DNA from: Bacteroidota bacterium
Lineage (GTDB): Bacteria > Bacteroidota > Bacteroidia > UBA8524
Direction: 5' to 3'
Assembly: GCA_016124735.1 (NCBI GenBank)
Contig: WGMZ01000018.1
Coordinates: 1 to 64,000 of the forward strand
DNA: 64,000 nt
Each line of letters starts with the position of its first letter. Position 1 is the first letter of the stretch. The notes beneath the pieces are model-generated. The model did not search any database. It was not told the origin of the DNA and worked only from the letters and a program-made list of their open reading frames with translations. Position numbers and translations under genes: made by a program. Below, piece by piece: positions 1 through 7,523 of this stretch.

Positions 1-50
1 CTTACGTGAGCTTCGGTATACAAGTTTATGGGAATAAGAAAGCTAAGTCT

Positions 51-88
51 CTGACACATGTCAGCGATAAACCTGATATTAATCAGGT
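51..88. repeat. Two adjacent short inverted repeats
   Basis: Two perfect small hairpins follow each other. The first pairs CTGACA (51-56) with TGTCAG (59-64) across two bases. The second pairs ACCTGAT (71-77) with ATCAGGT (82-88) across four bases. No T-run follows either on the plus strand, so a simple intrinsic terminator is not indicated. They may be part of a structured RNA or a repeat cluster with the larger palindrome at 178-203. Confidence 0.45.
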
Positions 89-177
89 AATGGGATTCAT
101 GAGTGTGGTTTTGGCATCTGAAGTACGGGAACATTGCAGGCACTCCAATCGTTTATTGTCCGTACGCATTCGGTTGT

Positions 178-203
178 TAGCGACGTATAATTATGCGTCG
201 CTA
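178..203. repeat. REP-like near-perfect 26-bp palindrome
   Basis: TAGCGACG (178-185) pairs with CGTCGCTA (196-203), and the pairing continues through the AT-rich centre with a single T/G wobble. Read on the minus strand the unit begins GTAG (204-201), the tetranucleotide that typically opens REP elements mobilised by Y1 (TnpA-REP) transposases. GTAG-headed palindromes ending in CTAC are familiar in bacterial intergenic DNA. Only one copy was seen in this window, so the family assignment is an inference. Confidence 0.45.
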
Positions 204-390
204 CAAAGAATCGTTGGATGTAAATTTCGGCTGGCAGCCATTGGACCGGACAATCGCTTTTCCAGAGAATCAGCCGCAATAAATCGCTACGTTACTCCAA
301 AGCAGAGGCCGGTGTATTTCGATGTTGTAAGGTCGTCGATTTATCGTGACCTGTTAGGCTGAAGCTTGATTTATTGAGCAATGCGACCCG

Positions 391-741
391 TCAGGCCTTC
401 TTCACAAACTCACTTTTCAGGGCCATGGACCCGAACCCGTCAATCTTGCAGTCGATATTATGGTCGCCATCCACCAGACGGATGTTTTTGACTTTGGTCC
501 CCGCCTTTACTGGTTTGGGAGCGCCTTTAACCGGAAGGTCTTTGATAACAATTACCGAATCGCCGTCTTGGAGAATATTCCCGTTGGAGTCTTTTACTAA
601 AGTCTCCTCGCTCTCCGCTCCCCGCTCTCTTTGCTCCTCTTCCGGGTTCCATTCGTAGGCGCATTCCGGACAAATCAAGAGATGATCCATCTGATAGGTA
701 TAGGGAGAATGGCATTTCGGACAGGCGGGAAATTCAGACAT
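391..741 (-). CDS. PhnA/YjdM-family zinc-ribbon protein
   Basis: This 116-residue protein has an N-terminal zinc ribbon with cysteine pairs at CPKC (about residues 8-11) and CPEC (about 24-27). A compact C-terminal domain follows with the family motif [13 protein letters not shown] and a run ending in a Lys-rich tail. This matches the PhnA/YjdM family. Despite the old name, the family is not part of the carbon-phosphorus lyase, and its cellular role is not established. It is monocistronic. A promoter-like TATCTTCG lies on the minus strand at 764-771, 24 bases before the ATG, one base off the Bacteroidota -7 consensus. Length and motif order are normal. I am confident about the family and have no evidence for a specific substrate. 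Confidence 0.85.
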   Translation of the reverse strand: MSEFPACPKCHSPYTYQMDHLLICPECAYEWNPEEEQRERGAESEETLVKDSNGNILQDGDSVIVIKDLPVKGAPKPVKAGTKVKNIRLVDGDHNIDCKIDGFGSMALKSEFVKKA

Positions 742-783
742 GGTGCGGATTATTTATTGCCGCGAAGATAGCTTTTCCCAGCG

Positions 784-1473
784 CTAACGTCGTGTCTTAA
801 TCACAGAATGCAGGATAAAGTCACCTGAATCTGTATGCTGATAACGGGCTTCTTTCATTACAGCCAGGCCAAAACCTCTTTCGTAAAAGTAATCTTCCGT
901 TATGTATTCATAGGGAGCTGATGTGCCTGGAATCGCGCTGGAATCTCTCGCCGCATGATGTGTCAGAATTCCCTTTCCGTTCAGGAGAACCTGAACCAGT
1001 CCCCGATAGGTGCGGGTACAAATGTACTTATTCAAACCATGGCTTGAGTCGGCAAAGCATGCGTTGGAAATTGGGTCTTCAGGGTAATAATGATCGTTGC
1101 GGGCATCCATAAACTCTGGGTACAGATATTTGTTTAAAGTAGAATCAAAAACTACGAGGTAATATAGTTCGTTGTGATTGGCTATAGTTATTGTTCCGCC
1201 TGAAGAGTCATAGGGAAAGCCCCGATTAACAGAATAAGTGTAGTAATGATAATTGTTAATCTGATATCCATCTTTATACTCCCAGATTTCTTTTCCTACA
1301 GTTAATCCGCTGTTATAGTCTTTTACATCGAACTCCATATGCGCATCCCGGACGCTATCAATCAAGGGCAATTGAAGTGCCGGAACGGACGAATACAAGG
1401 TCTCTTCTTTGAATTGGCAGGAAGGAGCTATACAATAGAGAATCAGTAGGGTGAAGGTGAGTTTAAAATTCAT
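784..1473 (-). CDS. Hypothetical lipoprotein, downstream partner of the double-barrel protein
   Basis: This 229-residue protein begins with a hydrophobic leader ending in APSC at residues 16-19, a plausible lipobox that would anchor it to a membrane through Cys19. The rest is rich in Tyr, Asp and aromatic residues, with beta-strand-like stretches and no family I recognise. Its start overlaps the end of the upstream outer-membrane protein gene by 11 bases, so the two are almost certainly co-transcribed and translationally coupled. An envelope role linked to that barrel protein is an inference from this arrangement only. Confidence 0.65.
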   Translation of the reverse strand: MNFKLTFTLLILYCIAPSCQFKEETLYSSVPALQLPLIDSVRDAHMEFDVKDYNSGLTVGKEIWEYKDGYQINNYHYYTYSVNRGFPYDSSGGTITIANHNELYYLVVFDSTLNKYLYPEFMDARNDHYYPEDPISNACFADSSHGLNKYICTRTYRGLVQVLLNGKGILTHHAARDSSAIPGTSAPYEYITEDYFYERGFGLAVMKEARYQHTDSGDFILHSVIKTRR

Positions 1474-2938
1474 ATTTATAGCTTAATCCAAAACTGATTG
1501 AGGTGAATCTGTTAATAAGTTGATAGACATATTTCTCCCCGTTTAATTCCACCATTAAATCAACAGGGACTAAATCGCTGGAAGGATGTTTCCAAGATTT
1601 CAAACTATAGCTGTATGCTGCGGTTATTCCGATATAATGTTGAGGCTTAATCTGATAATCCAGTCCGGCGAACGCGCGGGTATAATTGCCGTAGCGATAC
1701 TTACTGATCAAAGTAGCACTCACTTGCAAATCAGAACCTAAGGGATTGTTGGAGGGATAGTTTGCTGTATAACTAAACTTGGGTACAGACGTCCAAAGCA
1801 TTCCCGTACCCGCACCTAGGTTTAACCTTAACTTTTTACCGAGGTGAGGTCTCCAAACGATTTCAGGCACATAAAAAAAGGTGTTTTGCCTTGTTTTTAA
1901 GGCAACTGCAGGAACACTCTCTTTGTCGGGATTATTATCTGCAAAGTCCGGATGAATAGTCATGCTACAGGTTTGAATGCCAGCAGCTTGTCCAAAATAA
2001 AAAGATGATTTTTTGATTTGGATGAGGTAGCTAAAGATTCCCTGATAAGCGAGCGGGTAATCAAGTATGTTTTGTTGCTTGCGCAAAATGCTAACCTTCT
2101 TTGAGTAACGAATAGCGGAATTAGAAAACTCAGCGATGCGCTGGCTTCTCGGTTTTCCTTTGGTAGAGGGAACGGAAAATCCAAGTTTTATATAGGCACT
2201 TGCAGCACTTAATTCACTGTTAAAACGATAGGTATAAGTCTGGTCGTTATATAAGAGAGTTTCGTGGATAGGCATAAGGAAAGAGTTTTTTTGGAGTGGA
2301 ATCATCTGCATATAGCGGAATCCAGCACTTAGTGCCAACGTCTTTCCAATTTTCCGCCCTATTCCAATATCCAATGTGGATAAAGCGCTTATTCGATGTG
2401 TTTTTTCGAGGTTCACATTCCCGCTTAATTCCGGAGTTTTTACCCAAAAGTTTGGTTGAATGATTTCTGTAGCCTCAGCGGAAACGTAGGGTTTCCTCTG
2501 AATCAGGATTCCAAGTGCCAATGAGGATTCGAGAAACCAATGCGAATTCAGAGGTTGGGAGTACTTTAACTTGCCTTGGATTGAATAAAGTTTTTGGAGA
2601 AAAGTAATAGAATAATTGGGATACACGGTTTCTTTGTCCGGATTGTTTAGAATGAAATGAGGATGCGCCGTGGTCCCAAAATTCATCTTACCTATATCCA
2701 CTCCGAATTTTAAATTCTTGCGAATAGTCCAAAAATACGCTGTTAGATTCAGGTTGTTTCCGGGTTTATAGGAGTAAGAAGCAAAATCATTGGATGATTT
2801 GCTAGCCAAATTCTTATACCTGCCATAGCTTAATTCAAAACTTAGTTTACGATCGTTTTGATCTTGAGAATACGTGTATTCTGAAAGAATGAACAAAGAG
2901 AAGAATAACAGCAGAATCTTGACAGTCGAATTTCGCAT
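1463..2938 (-). CDS. Outer-membrane protein made of two tandem, duplicated beta-barrel units
   Basis: This 491-residue protein has a signal peptide (cleavage near YSQD, residue 24), alternating hydrophobic strands, and a C-terminal Phe, typical of an outer-membrane beta-barrel. It contains an internal duplication. A segment near residues 92-105 (HPHF then NNPDKE) is echoed near 329-341 (HPDF then NNPDKE). The end of the first half (LMPIHETL, YRFN, then SAYIKLGFSV) is echoed at the C terminus (LVPVDLMV, YQLI, then SISFGLSYKY). Each unit is about 235 residues. Whether it folds as one large barrel or two small ones cannot be told from sequence. The lipoprotein gene downstream overlaps it. No specific family was recognised. 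Confidence 0.7.
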   Translation of the reverse strand: MRNSTVKILLLFFSLFILSEYTYSQDQNDRKLSFELSYGRYKNLASKSSNDFASYSYKPGNNLNLTAYFWTIRKNLKFGVDIGKMNFGTTAHPHFILNNPDKETVYPNYSITFLQKLYSIQGKLKYSQPLNSHWFLESSLALGILIQRKPYVSAEATEIIQPNFWVKTPELSGNVNLEKTHRISALSTLDIGIGRKIGKTLALSAGFRYMQMIPLQKNSFLMPIHETLLYNDQTYTYRFNSELSAASAYIKLGFSVPSTKGKPRSQRIAEFSNSAIRYSKKVSILRKQQNILDYPLAYQGIFSYLIQIKKSSFYFGQAAGIQTCSMTIHPDFADNNPDKESVPAVALKTRQNTFFYVPEIVWRPHLGKKLRLNLGAGTGMLWTSVPKFSYTANYPSNNPLGSDLQVSATLISKYRYGNYTRAFAGLDYQIKPQHYIGITAAYSYSLKSWKHPSSDLVPVDLMVELNGEKYVYQLINRFTSISFGLSYKYEF

Positions 2939-3017
2939 GGAGAGAACGAATGTAGCTTTTGTCTACGAAAAACTCGTTAGTATTCCCGGAAAATATCTGG
3001 ATGGAGGAAGCAGAGTT

Positions 3018-3470
3018 CTAAACCCCAAATTGGCTAAGATGATGGTCGTTGTGTTTGGAAAACATCACATTCCATTGCCGGGCACTGAGTTTTCCAAATG
3101 ACAAAGACTCCTTGCCTTCGAAATAGGATTCGCCGGCTTCTTGTGCTTTTTGAATGTACCCAATCAAACGCTTTTTTTCTTCTTCAAAATTCTTTGGACT
3201 ATCCATCCTGAAGGCGGGAGCAGTCGGACTGTTCCTTTTATACGGTTTGTTGCCAATAACAGTATCTCTAACAAATAGATGAAGGAAGAACCGGGCAATT
3301 CTGCCAGGTTTGGGATACTTGTCGGAAAAAGCCATGTCGTATTGCACGCAGAGGTGTGCAAGCATTTGTGCCGCATTCATCTTTCCCCATAATGCTGTAC
3401 TGTCATTCGTGAGTCTCTCAATGCGTTGAATACAGGCCTCAGCCTCTTCCTCGTTAAATAAGTTTTTAAT
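3018..3470 (-). CDS. DUF1569-family protein with non-AUG (ATT) start or nonsense lesion
   Basis: The conserved frame encodes about 150 residues of the DUF1569 family, which resembles the DinB fold. Family signatures are LWGKMNAAQMLAHL and a C-terminal ARQWNVMFSKHNDHHLSQFG carrying the usual histidines. The first in-frame ATG (3380) would discard the conserved N-terminal helix. Family members commonly begin with a Met-Lys-like start followed by LF and an acidic helix, and here that position is ATT (3468-3470), giving IKNLFNEE. Directly upstream in the same frame is ATG ACT CAG TGA (3482-3471). So either ATT initiates translation or the original start was lost. A small non-overlapping reading from 3380 would give a truncated 120-residue protein. 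The family call is solid, the start is not. Confidence 0.6.
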   Translation of the reverse strand: MKNLFNEEEAEACIQRIERLTNDSTALWGKMNAAQMLAHLCVQYDMAFSDKYPKPGRIARFFLHLFVRDTVIGNKPYKRNSPTAPAFRMDSPKNFEEEKKRLIGYIQKAQEAGESYFEGKESLSFGKLSARQWNVMFSKHNDHHLSQFGV

Positions 3471-3510
3471 TCACTGAGTCATGAAACGAAGCTAATGCAA
3501 AATAGGTATA

Positions 3511-3538
3511 AAAAAGCCCCGCAATCACGGGACTTTTA
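3511..3538 (-). terminator. Intrinsic terminator of the T9SS-cargo gene
   Basis: On the minus strand AAAAGTCCCGTGATTGCGGG forms a stem of GTCCCG/CGGGGC type around a short loop and is followed by a run of T. It lies immediately after the stop codon of the gene at 3541-4470, so it ends that transcript. The A-run on the other side could let it act in both directions. Confidence 0.75.
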
Positions 3539-3540
3539 TA

Positions 3541-4470
3541 TCACTGAACAATGAATCGAATGACCTGGTTATTATCTTTTTCCTCTACGCAAAGGAGGTA
3601 TATGCCCGGAGCAAGTTCATCGACCTGAACCTGGGCCTTATTTTCCTGAATCGTATAGGCCACGTGTTGAACCTGGCCATTCATGTTCCGTATGCGAAGT
3701 GATTGAATAATTCCATTAGCCACACGAACCTGAAGTTTGTCCGTGGCCGGATTTGGATAGGTGCTTGTCTGAACAGGTTCGGGATGGTGAACGGAATTAA
3801 TCATCTGGGTAAATTCATAGGTTGTTCCTTCTGCAGGCAGGCCATTCAAATGGGGGAAGGGCATTTTCCATGTTCTGTTTGTAGTGGGATTGGCGGGGTC
3901 TGCCGACAAAAAGAGGTAGGAATTACTTGGCTCATCCCAAATGGCACAAGTTGGCCCGTTATCGCTGCCAAAAGCCCCGGCACTGGCCGTGCAACTTCCA
4001 AAGACGAAGGTTACTTTGTTTGCATCTTTGTCGAGCCAAATCTGAAAATTGGCGACATCGTTTGCGGCGCCGTTTTTAAAGCGGGCATTTTTCCATTCAA
4101 TTATCTTAATCTTATTGGACCCGAAGATTGCAGTGGCCACCGTGATAATTGCCGTATCCTGATCATTGGGGTTGTCATACAAATCGACCCCGAAGACATC
4201 AATGACGGATTTTGCAGGATCCGCTCCGAAGTAAATGTTTCCATTCGGATTGATATGGAATTCTGAATAGGTTTTACCGTGAAAATTAAAATCAAATCCG
4301 AGTTGCTGGTTGGTGATGGGAGCATCGTCCCAGCCTGGACTGCTCACAATGTAAAAGTTGGTGGATGAATAGTAGGTCTCATTGCCCACATTCAAATTAA
4401 AAAGAGTTCGGTCCTGAGCTTGCAATGCACTGGCAAGCAAAAGACAACCAAGAGTGTAAAGTATTTTCAT
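3541..4470 (-). CDS. Secreted protein with T9SS type A C-terminal sorting domain
   Basis: This 309-residue protein has a signal peptide (cleavage after ALQAQ, about residue 19). A beta-rich central domain of about 200 residues is rich in Asn, Asp, Gly and Thr. The C-terminal type IX secretion sorting domain starts at TYPNPATDKLQV and includes RIRNMNGQVQ and ELAPGIYLLCVE. The family as a whole is exported through the Sec system and then the T9SS to the cell surface or medium. The central domain is not recognised. The gene is monocistronic, with a TATCTTCG promoter-like element at 4495-4502 (minus strand), 25 bases upstream of the ATG, and a strong terminator after it. Confidence 0.8.
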   Translation of the reverse strand: MKILYTLGCLLLASALQAQDRTLFNLNVGNETYYSSTNFYIVSSPGWDDAPITNQQLGFDFNFHGKTYSEFHINPNGNIYFGADPAKSVIDVFGVDLYDNPNDQDTAIITVATAIFGSNKIKIIEWKNARFKNGAANDVANFQIWLDKDANKVTFVFGSCTASAGAFGSDNGPTCAIWDEPSNSYLFLSADPANPTTNRTWKMPFPHLNGLPAEGTTYEFTQMINSVHHPEPVQTSTYPNPATDKLQVRVANGIIQSLRIRNMNGQVQHVAYTIQENKAQVQVDELAPGIYLLCVEEKDNNQVIRFIVQ

Positions 4471-4835
4471 AATTCTATTTTGAAGCAGAGACTTCGAAGA
4501 TATATGCTCTGTTGCCCAGCGACTTAGTGACTTTGATATATGGTATTCATTCTGTGACGAACGACCGGATACGCAAGAATCCTGGAATTATTGAATCTGA
4601 AATTTTGGGCTGTGGCGGGTCAAACTTTTATAATTATGGAGAAGATAGATTCCAGGAGGGTAGGTGGAAGATAAATCGATTTTCATTTTATTCTTTCATC
4701 TGAATTTCGAAATACCAAGGCTCACCCACTTTTCATTGGTCCTCTGGAATGCGTACTCAGTAACCTGCCTCACTTTTCTCCGATTAATTTTTCGTGATAC
4801 TCGCATTTACATAACTTTGGAGTACCCGAACGAAA
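4471..4835. other. Divergent intergenic region, two promoters, no gene
   Basis: This 365-base stretch separates the minus-strand T9SS cargo gene from the plus-strand peroxidase gene. It contains a promoter-like element for each gene at its two ends. Short open frames occur in the middle (for example 4512-4703), but they have no recognisable motif and no plausible ribosome-binding context. Confidence 0.5.
4812..4819 (+). promoter_or_regulatory. Promoter -7 element for the peroxidase-azurin unit
   Basis: TAACTTTG matches the Bacteroidota TAnnTTTG consensus, 17 bases before the ATG of the peroxidase gene. A clear TTG at the -33 position is not seen. Confidence 0.5.
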
Positions 4836-5891
4836 ATGAACAAGACCTTATTTACTATGGCTGCGATTTCAGGAGCCATGTTATCAATCTATTCCTGTGG
4901 AGAATCCAAGGAAGACAAAGACACAGAAGTAATTCATGTGGATTCCACAGACGTTCAAAGACAGGAACGCGCAGCGGCCATTTTTCAAACTTTGCCGCAA
5001 CCTGAAGACCCAGGTACACCCATTGCTCGCCTGGGAAAAAAGCTTTATTACGAGAAGGCTTTGAGTATCAATAGAGAACTCAGCTGCAATTCATGTCACA
5101 TGTTGGACAAACATGGCGTAGACAATTTGCCAACTTCTCCCGGACACGAAGGTAAGACGGGCGACAGAAACAGTCCGACGGTCTATAATGCGGCACTTCA
5201 TTTCGCCCAATTTTGGGATGGAAGAGCAGCAAACTTGACCGAACAGGCCAAAGGACCTATTCTGAACCCAATAGAAATGGGTTTGCCGGATGAAAAAACA
5301 GCAGAGAAACGCATTCAGGAAATACCTGAATATACAGCCCTGTTTGCTGAAGCATTCCCAGACCAGAAAAACCCTATCACCTATGATAATATTGCAGGAT
5401 CCATAGCAGCATTCGAAAAATGCCTCATAATTCCATCTCCTTTTGATCGATACCTCGCGGGTAATTTGGATGCGATAAGTCCGGAAGAGAAAAAAGGACT
5501 GGATTTATTTATGGATAAAAACTGTATTTCCTGCCATATGGGACCGGCTGTAGGTGGAATGATATACCAAAAATTCGGTTTGGTAAACGGACCTTATTGG
5601 GATTTTACCAACTCAACTAATCACGATAAAGGAAGAGCGATGGTAACCAATAATGAGATGGATGCCTACTTCTTTAAAGTGCCATCTTTGCGCAATGTGG
5701 CCATGACCGCTCCTTATTTTCACGATGGTTCGGTGACAGATTTGAAAGAGGCGGTGAAAATAATGGGACAAACGCAGCTCGGACAGGTGCTTAAACCGGA
5801 TGAAGTTGATGCGATAGTCTCGTTTTTGGGCGCATTGACCGGAGTGGCTCCTGCCTTTGCTTTGGAGGATAACACGCATAATACCAAATAG
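4836..5891 (+). CDS. Di-heme cytochrome c peroxidase (CcpA/MauG family), lipoprotein
   Basis: This 351-residue protein reduces hydrogen peroxide to water using electrons from small redox carriers. The leader ends in the lipobox YSC (Cys21), so it is probably a lipid-anchored periplasmic protein. Two heme c sites are visible: CNSCH at 84-88 (high-potential/peroxidatic N-terminal half) and CISCH at 230-234. Further family signatures are FWDGRA (about 126-131), NPIEMG, and the C-terminal KVPSLRNVAMTAPYFHDGS segment. Length is normal. The azurin gene starts 20 bases downstream, and a blue copper protein is a natural electron donor for this family. Peroxide detoxification is the likely role, but MauG-like enzymes with other substrates share this architecture. 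Confidence 0.9.
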   Translation: MNKTLFTMAAISGAMLSIYSCGESKEDKDTEVIHVDSTDVQRQERAAAIFQTLPQPEDPGTPIARLGKKLYYEKALSINRELSCNSCHMLDKHGVDNLPTSPGHEGKTGDRNSPTVYNAALHFAQFWDGRAANLTEQAKGPILNPIEMGLPDEKTAEKRIQEIPEYTALFAEAFPDQKNPITYDNIAGSIAAFEKCLIIPSPFDRYLAGNLDAISPEEKKGLDLFMDKNCISCHMGPAVGGMIYQKFGLVNGPYWDFTNSTNHDKGRAMVTNNEMDAYFFKVPSLRNVAMTAPYFHDGSVTDLKEAVKIMGQTQLGQVLKPDEVDAIVSFLGALTGVAPAFALEDNTHNTK

Positions 5892-5911
5892 ACAACATAA
5901 ACACGGATACC

Positions 5912-6427
5912 ATGAAAAAATCAATCTTAGCTTTATTCCTTGGTTCTGCATTCCTGATGGCATGCGGTGGAGGAGAAGAGAAAAAATCAGAAGAAACAAA
6001 ACCAGCAGGAGAACAGAAAACGGAAGAACCGGCTGCTCCCGCGGAGAAACAGGTGGTTGAATTAAGCATTGAAGCCAACGATCAAATGCTGTTTGATAAA
6101 AAATCAATGGAGGTTCCCGCTGGCTCACACGTGAAGCTCACACTGAAAAATGTGGGTAAGATGCCAAAAGAATCAATGGGACATAACTGGACCCTGCTCG
6201 ATCAGGGAGTGGATATGGCAAAATATGCGATTGCGGCTGTAGGCGCTAAAGACAATGATTATCAGCCTGCAGATATGTATGCCGATGTGATTGCGAATAC
6301 CCGGACCCTCGGACCAGGTGAAGAACAAACCATCGAGTTCGATGCACCTCCGGCCGGAACCTATCAGTTCCTATGCACCTTTCCGGGCCATTACGGCACC
6401 ATGCACGGTGACTTCATCGTAAAGTAA
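5912..6427 (+). CDS. Azurin-type blue copper lipoprotein
   Basis: This 171-residue protein has a lipoprotein leader (LMAC, Cys18), a charged Glu/Lys/Ala/Pro linker (about 20-47), and an azurin domain. The type 1 copper ligands are all present: His91 in MGHNW, Cys155 in FLCTFPGH, His160, and Met164 in GTMHG. The family shuttles single electrons in the periplasm. It lies directly after the di-heme peroxidase, in the same orientation and with a shared terminator, which suggests that it feeds electrons to that enzyme. It could also serve the cbb3 oxidase encoded 20 kb away. Confidence 0.93.
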   Translation: MKKSILALFLGSAFLMACGGGEEKKSEETKPAGEQKTEEPAAPAEKQVVELSIEANDQMLFDKKSMEVPAGSHVKLTLKNVGKMPKESMGHNWTLLDQGVDMAKYAIAAVGAKDNDYQPADMYADVIANTRTLGPGEEQTIEFDAPPAGTYQFLCTFPGHYGTMHGDFIVK

Positions 6428-6436
6428 AGTGATAAG

Positions 6437-6467
6437 AAAAAGTCGTTTCAATTGAAACGGCTTTTTT
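6437..6467 (+). terminator. Intrinsic terminator after azurin
   Basis: The stem CGTTTCAATTGAAACG (6444-6459) is flanked by A-rich and T-rich arms and followed by seven T. It is placed 10 bases after the azurin stop. Confidence 0.85.
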
Positions 6468-6517
6468 ATTCCAAGCACTCTTGTGCAACTTACTCTTATC
6501 ATTAGGCGCTTTTAAAT

Positions 6518-7396
6518 ATGTCCAACACAGATTTAATCATTGAGGAACGTGCCCGCGATATCGGCGACTTTCTCGTTGGTCGATTGCTTCCATTCCGCAA
6601 GAAACGGATGGTCGGTCCATTTATCTTTGTCGACCATATGGGCCCGGTGGATCTTAAGCCAGGGCATTACGCAGATATTGGTCAACATCCCCATGTGGGG
6701 TTATCAACGCTTACTTTTTTGTTGGAAGGGGAGATGATGCACCAAGACAGCATTGGCTCCAAACAGCGTATTTCACCCGGGTCGGTGAATTGGATGACTG
6801 CAGGAAAGGGGGTAACACATACTGAACGTACGCCCGACGATTTGAAGGAAGGAACTCTTCGAATGCACGGATATCAGATCTGGGTGGCTTTGCCGAAAGA
6901 AAAGGAAGACATGGAGCCGGAGTTTCATCATATTGATGCGAAAGATTTACCCGCATGGAAGGAGAATGGAATGCAACTGCGCTTAATTGCAGGGAAGGCC
7001 TATCACCGTGAATCGCCTTTGCCCGTGCATTCTGAATTGTTCATGGTAGAAGTTATTTCTGCGTTAGGGGGCGACCTGGATACTGCAAACAATCTCTTTG
7101 GAGAAATAGGAATATGTATCGTTGAAGGAGTCATACAGGCTTGTGAACATAGGATTGAAAAGGGGCATATGCTGGTGGCAAAATCAAAAGATACATGCAA
7201 AATCAAGCTTCAACCCAATACCCATCTTTTGATTTTTGGCGGGACACCTTTTCCGGAAGAACGCTATATTGATTGGAACTTTGTTTCCTACGACCGGGCC
7301 AAATTGGAAAAAGCCAGGAAGGACTGGCAGGAAAAACGCTTCCCCATGATTGAAGGGGAGGAAAGCTATATTCCTTATCCTTCCTTAAAAAAATAA
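6518..7396 (+). CDS. Pirin family protein
   Basis: This 292-residue bicupin is of the pirin family. The metal-binding set of the N-terminal cupin is complete: His57 and His59 in QHPHVG, His101 and Glu103 in VTHTERT, matching the human pirin ligands His56, His58, His101 and Glu103. Some bacterial members have quercetinase activity and others bind metabolic enzymes, so the substrate cannot be assigned. It stands alone between the azurin terminator and the TonB receptor. Length is normal. Confidence 0.9.
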   Translation: MSNTDLIIEERARDIGDFLVGRLLPFRKKRMVGPFIFVDHMGPVDLKPGHYADIGQHPHVGLSTLTFLLEGEMMHQDSIGSKQRISPGSVNWMTAGKGVTHTERTPDDLKEGTLRMHGYQIWVALPKEKEDMEPEFHHIDAKDLPAWKENGMQLRLIAGKAYHRESPLPVHSELFMVEVISALGGDLDTANNLFGEIGICIVEGVIQACEHRIEKGHMLVAKSKDTCKIKLQPNTHLLIFGGTPFPEERYIDWNFVSYDRAKLEKARKDWQEKRFPMIEGEESYIPYPSLKK

Positions 7397-7523
7397 AACC
7401 AAAATCCTTCTTAACGGTTAAGCTCATAACTTTACCTTCCAAATGAAGCTATTGGTCCATTGGAATGGTGAGTTCATCTGAATTTGTACTTTTTTGCATG
7501 TTCAGAAATTCACATTTGACTGA

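Larger units (their letters stand above)
1..390. other. Left-edge region without a convincing gene
   Basis: This stretch has open frames on both strands but none resembles a protein family I recognise. The open frame from 6 to 362 starts at GTG, and its translation is compositionally odd, rich in Arg, Ser and Val, and runs straight through three inverted repeats. What the sequence does show is a series of palindromes (listed separately) suggesting structured or REP-type intergenic DNA. It could also hold the decayed end of a gene lying to the left of the window. Confidence 0.5.

Noticed and set aside
6-362. 118-residue open frame starting with GTG
   Set aside because: Its translation crosses three inverted repeats and shows no family motif or plausible start context. 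It is more likely structured intergenic DNA.
4512-5005. Open frames on the plus strand before the peroxidase gene
   Set aside because: No recognisable motif. The second one overlaps the peroxidase coding region in another frame, and the promoter element at 4812 lies within it.
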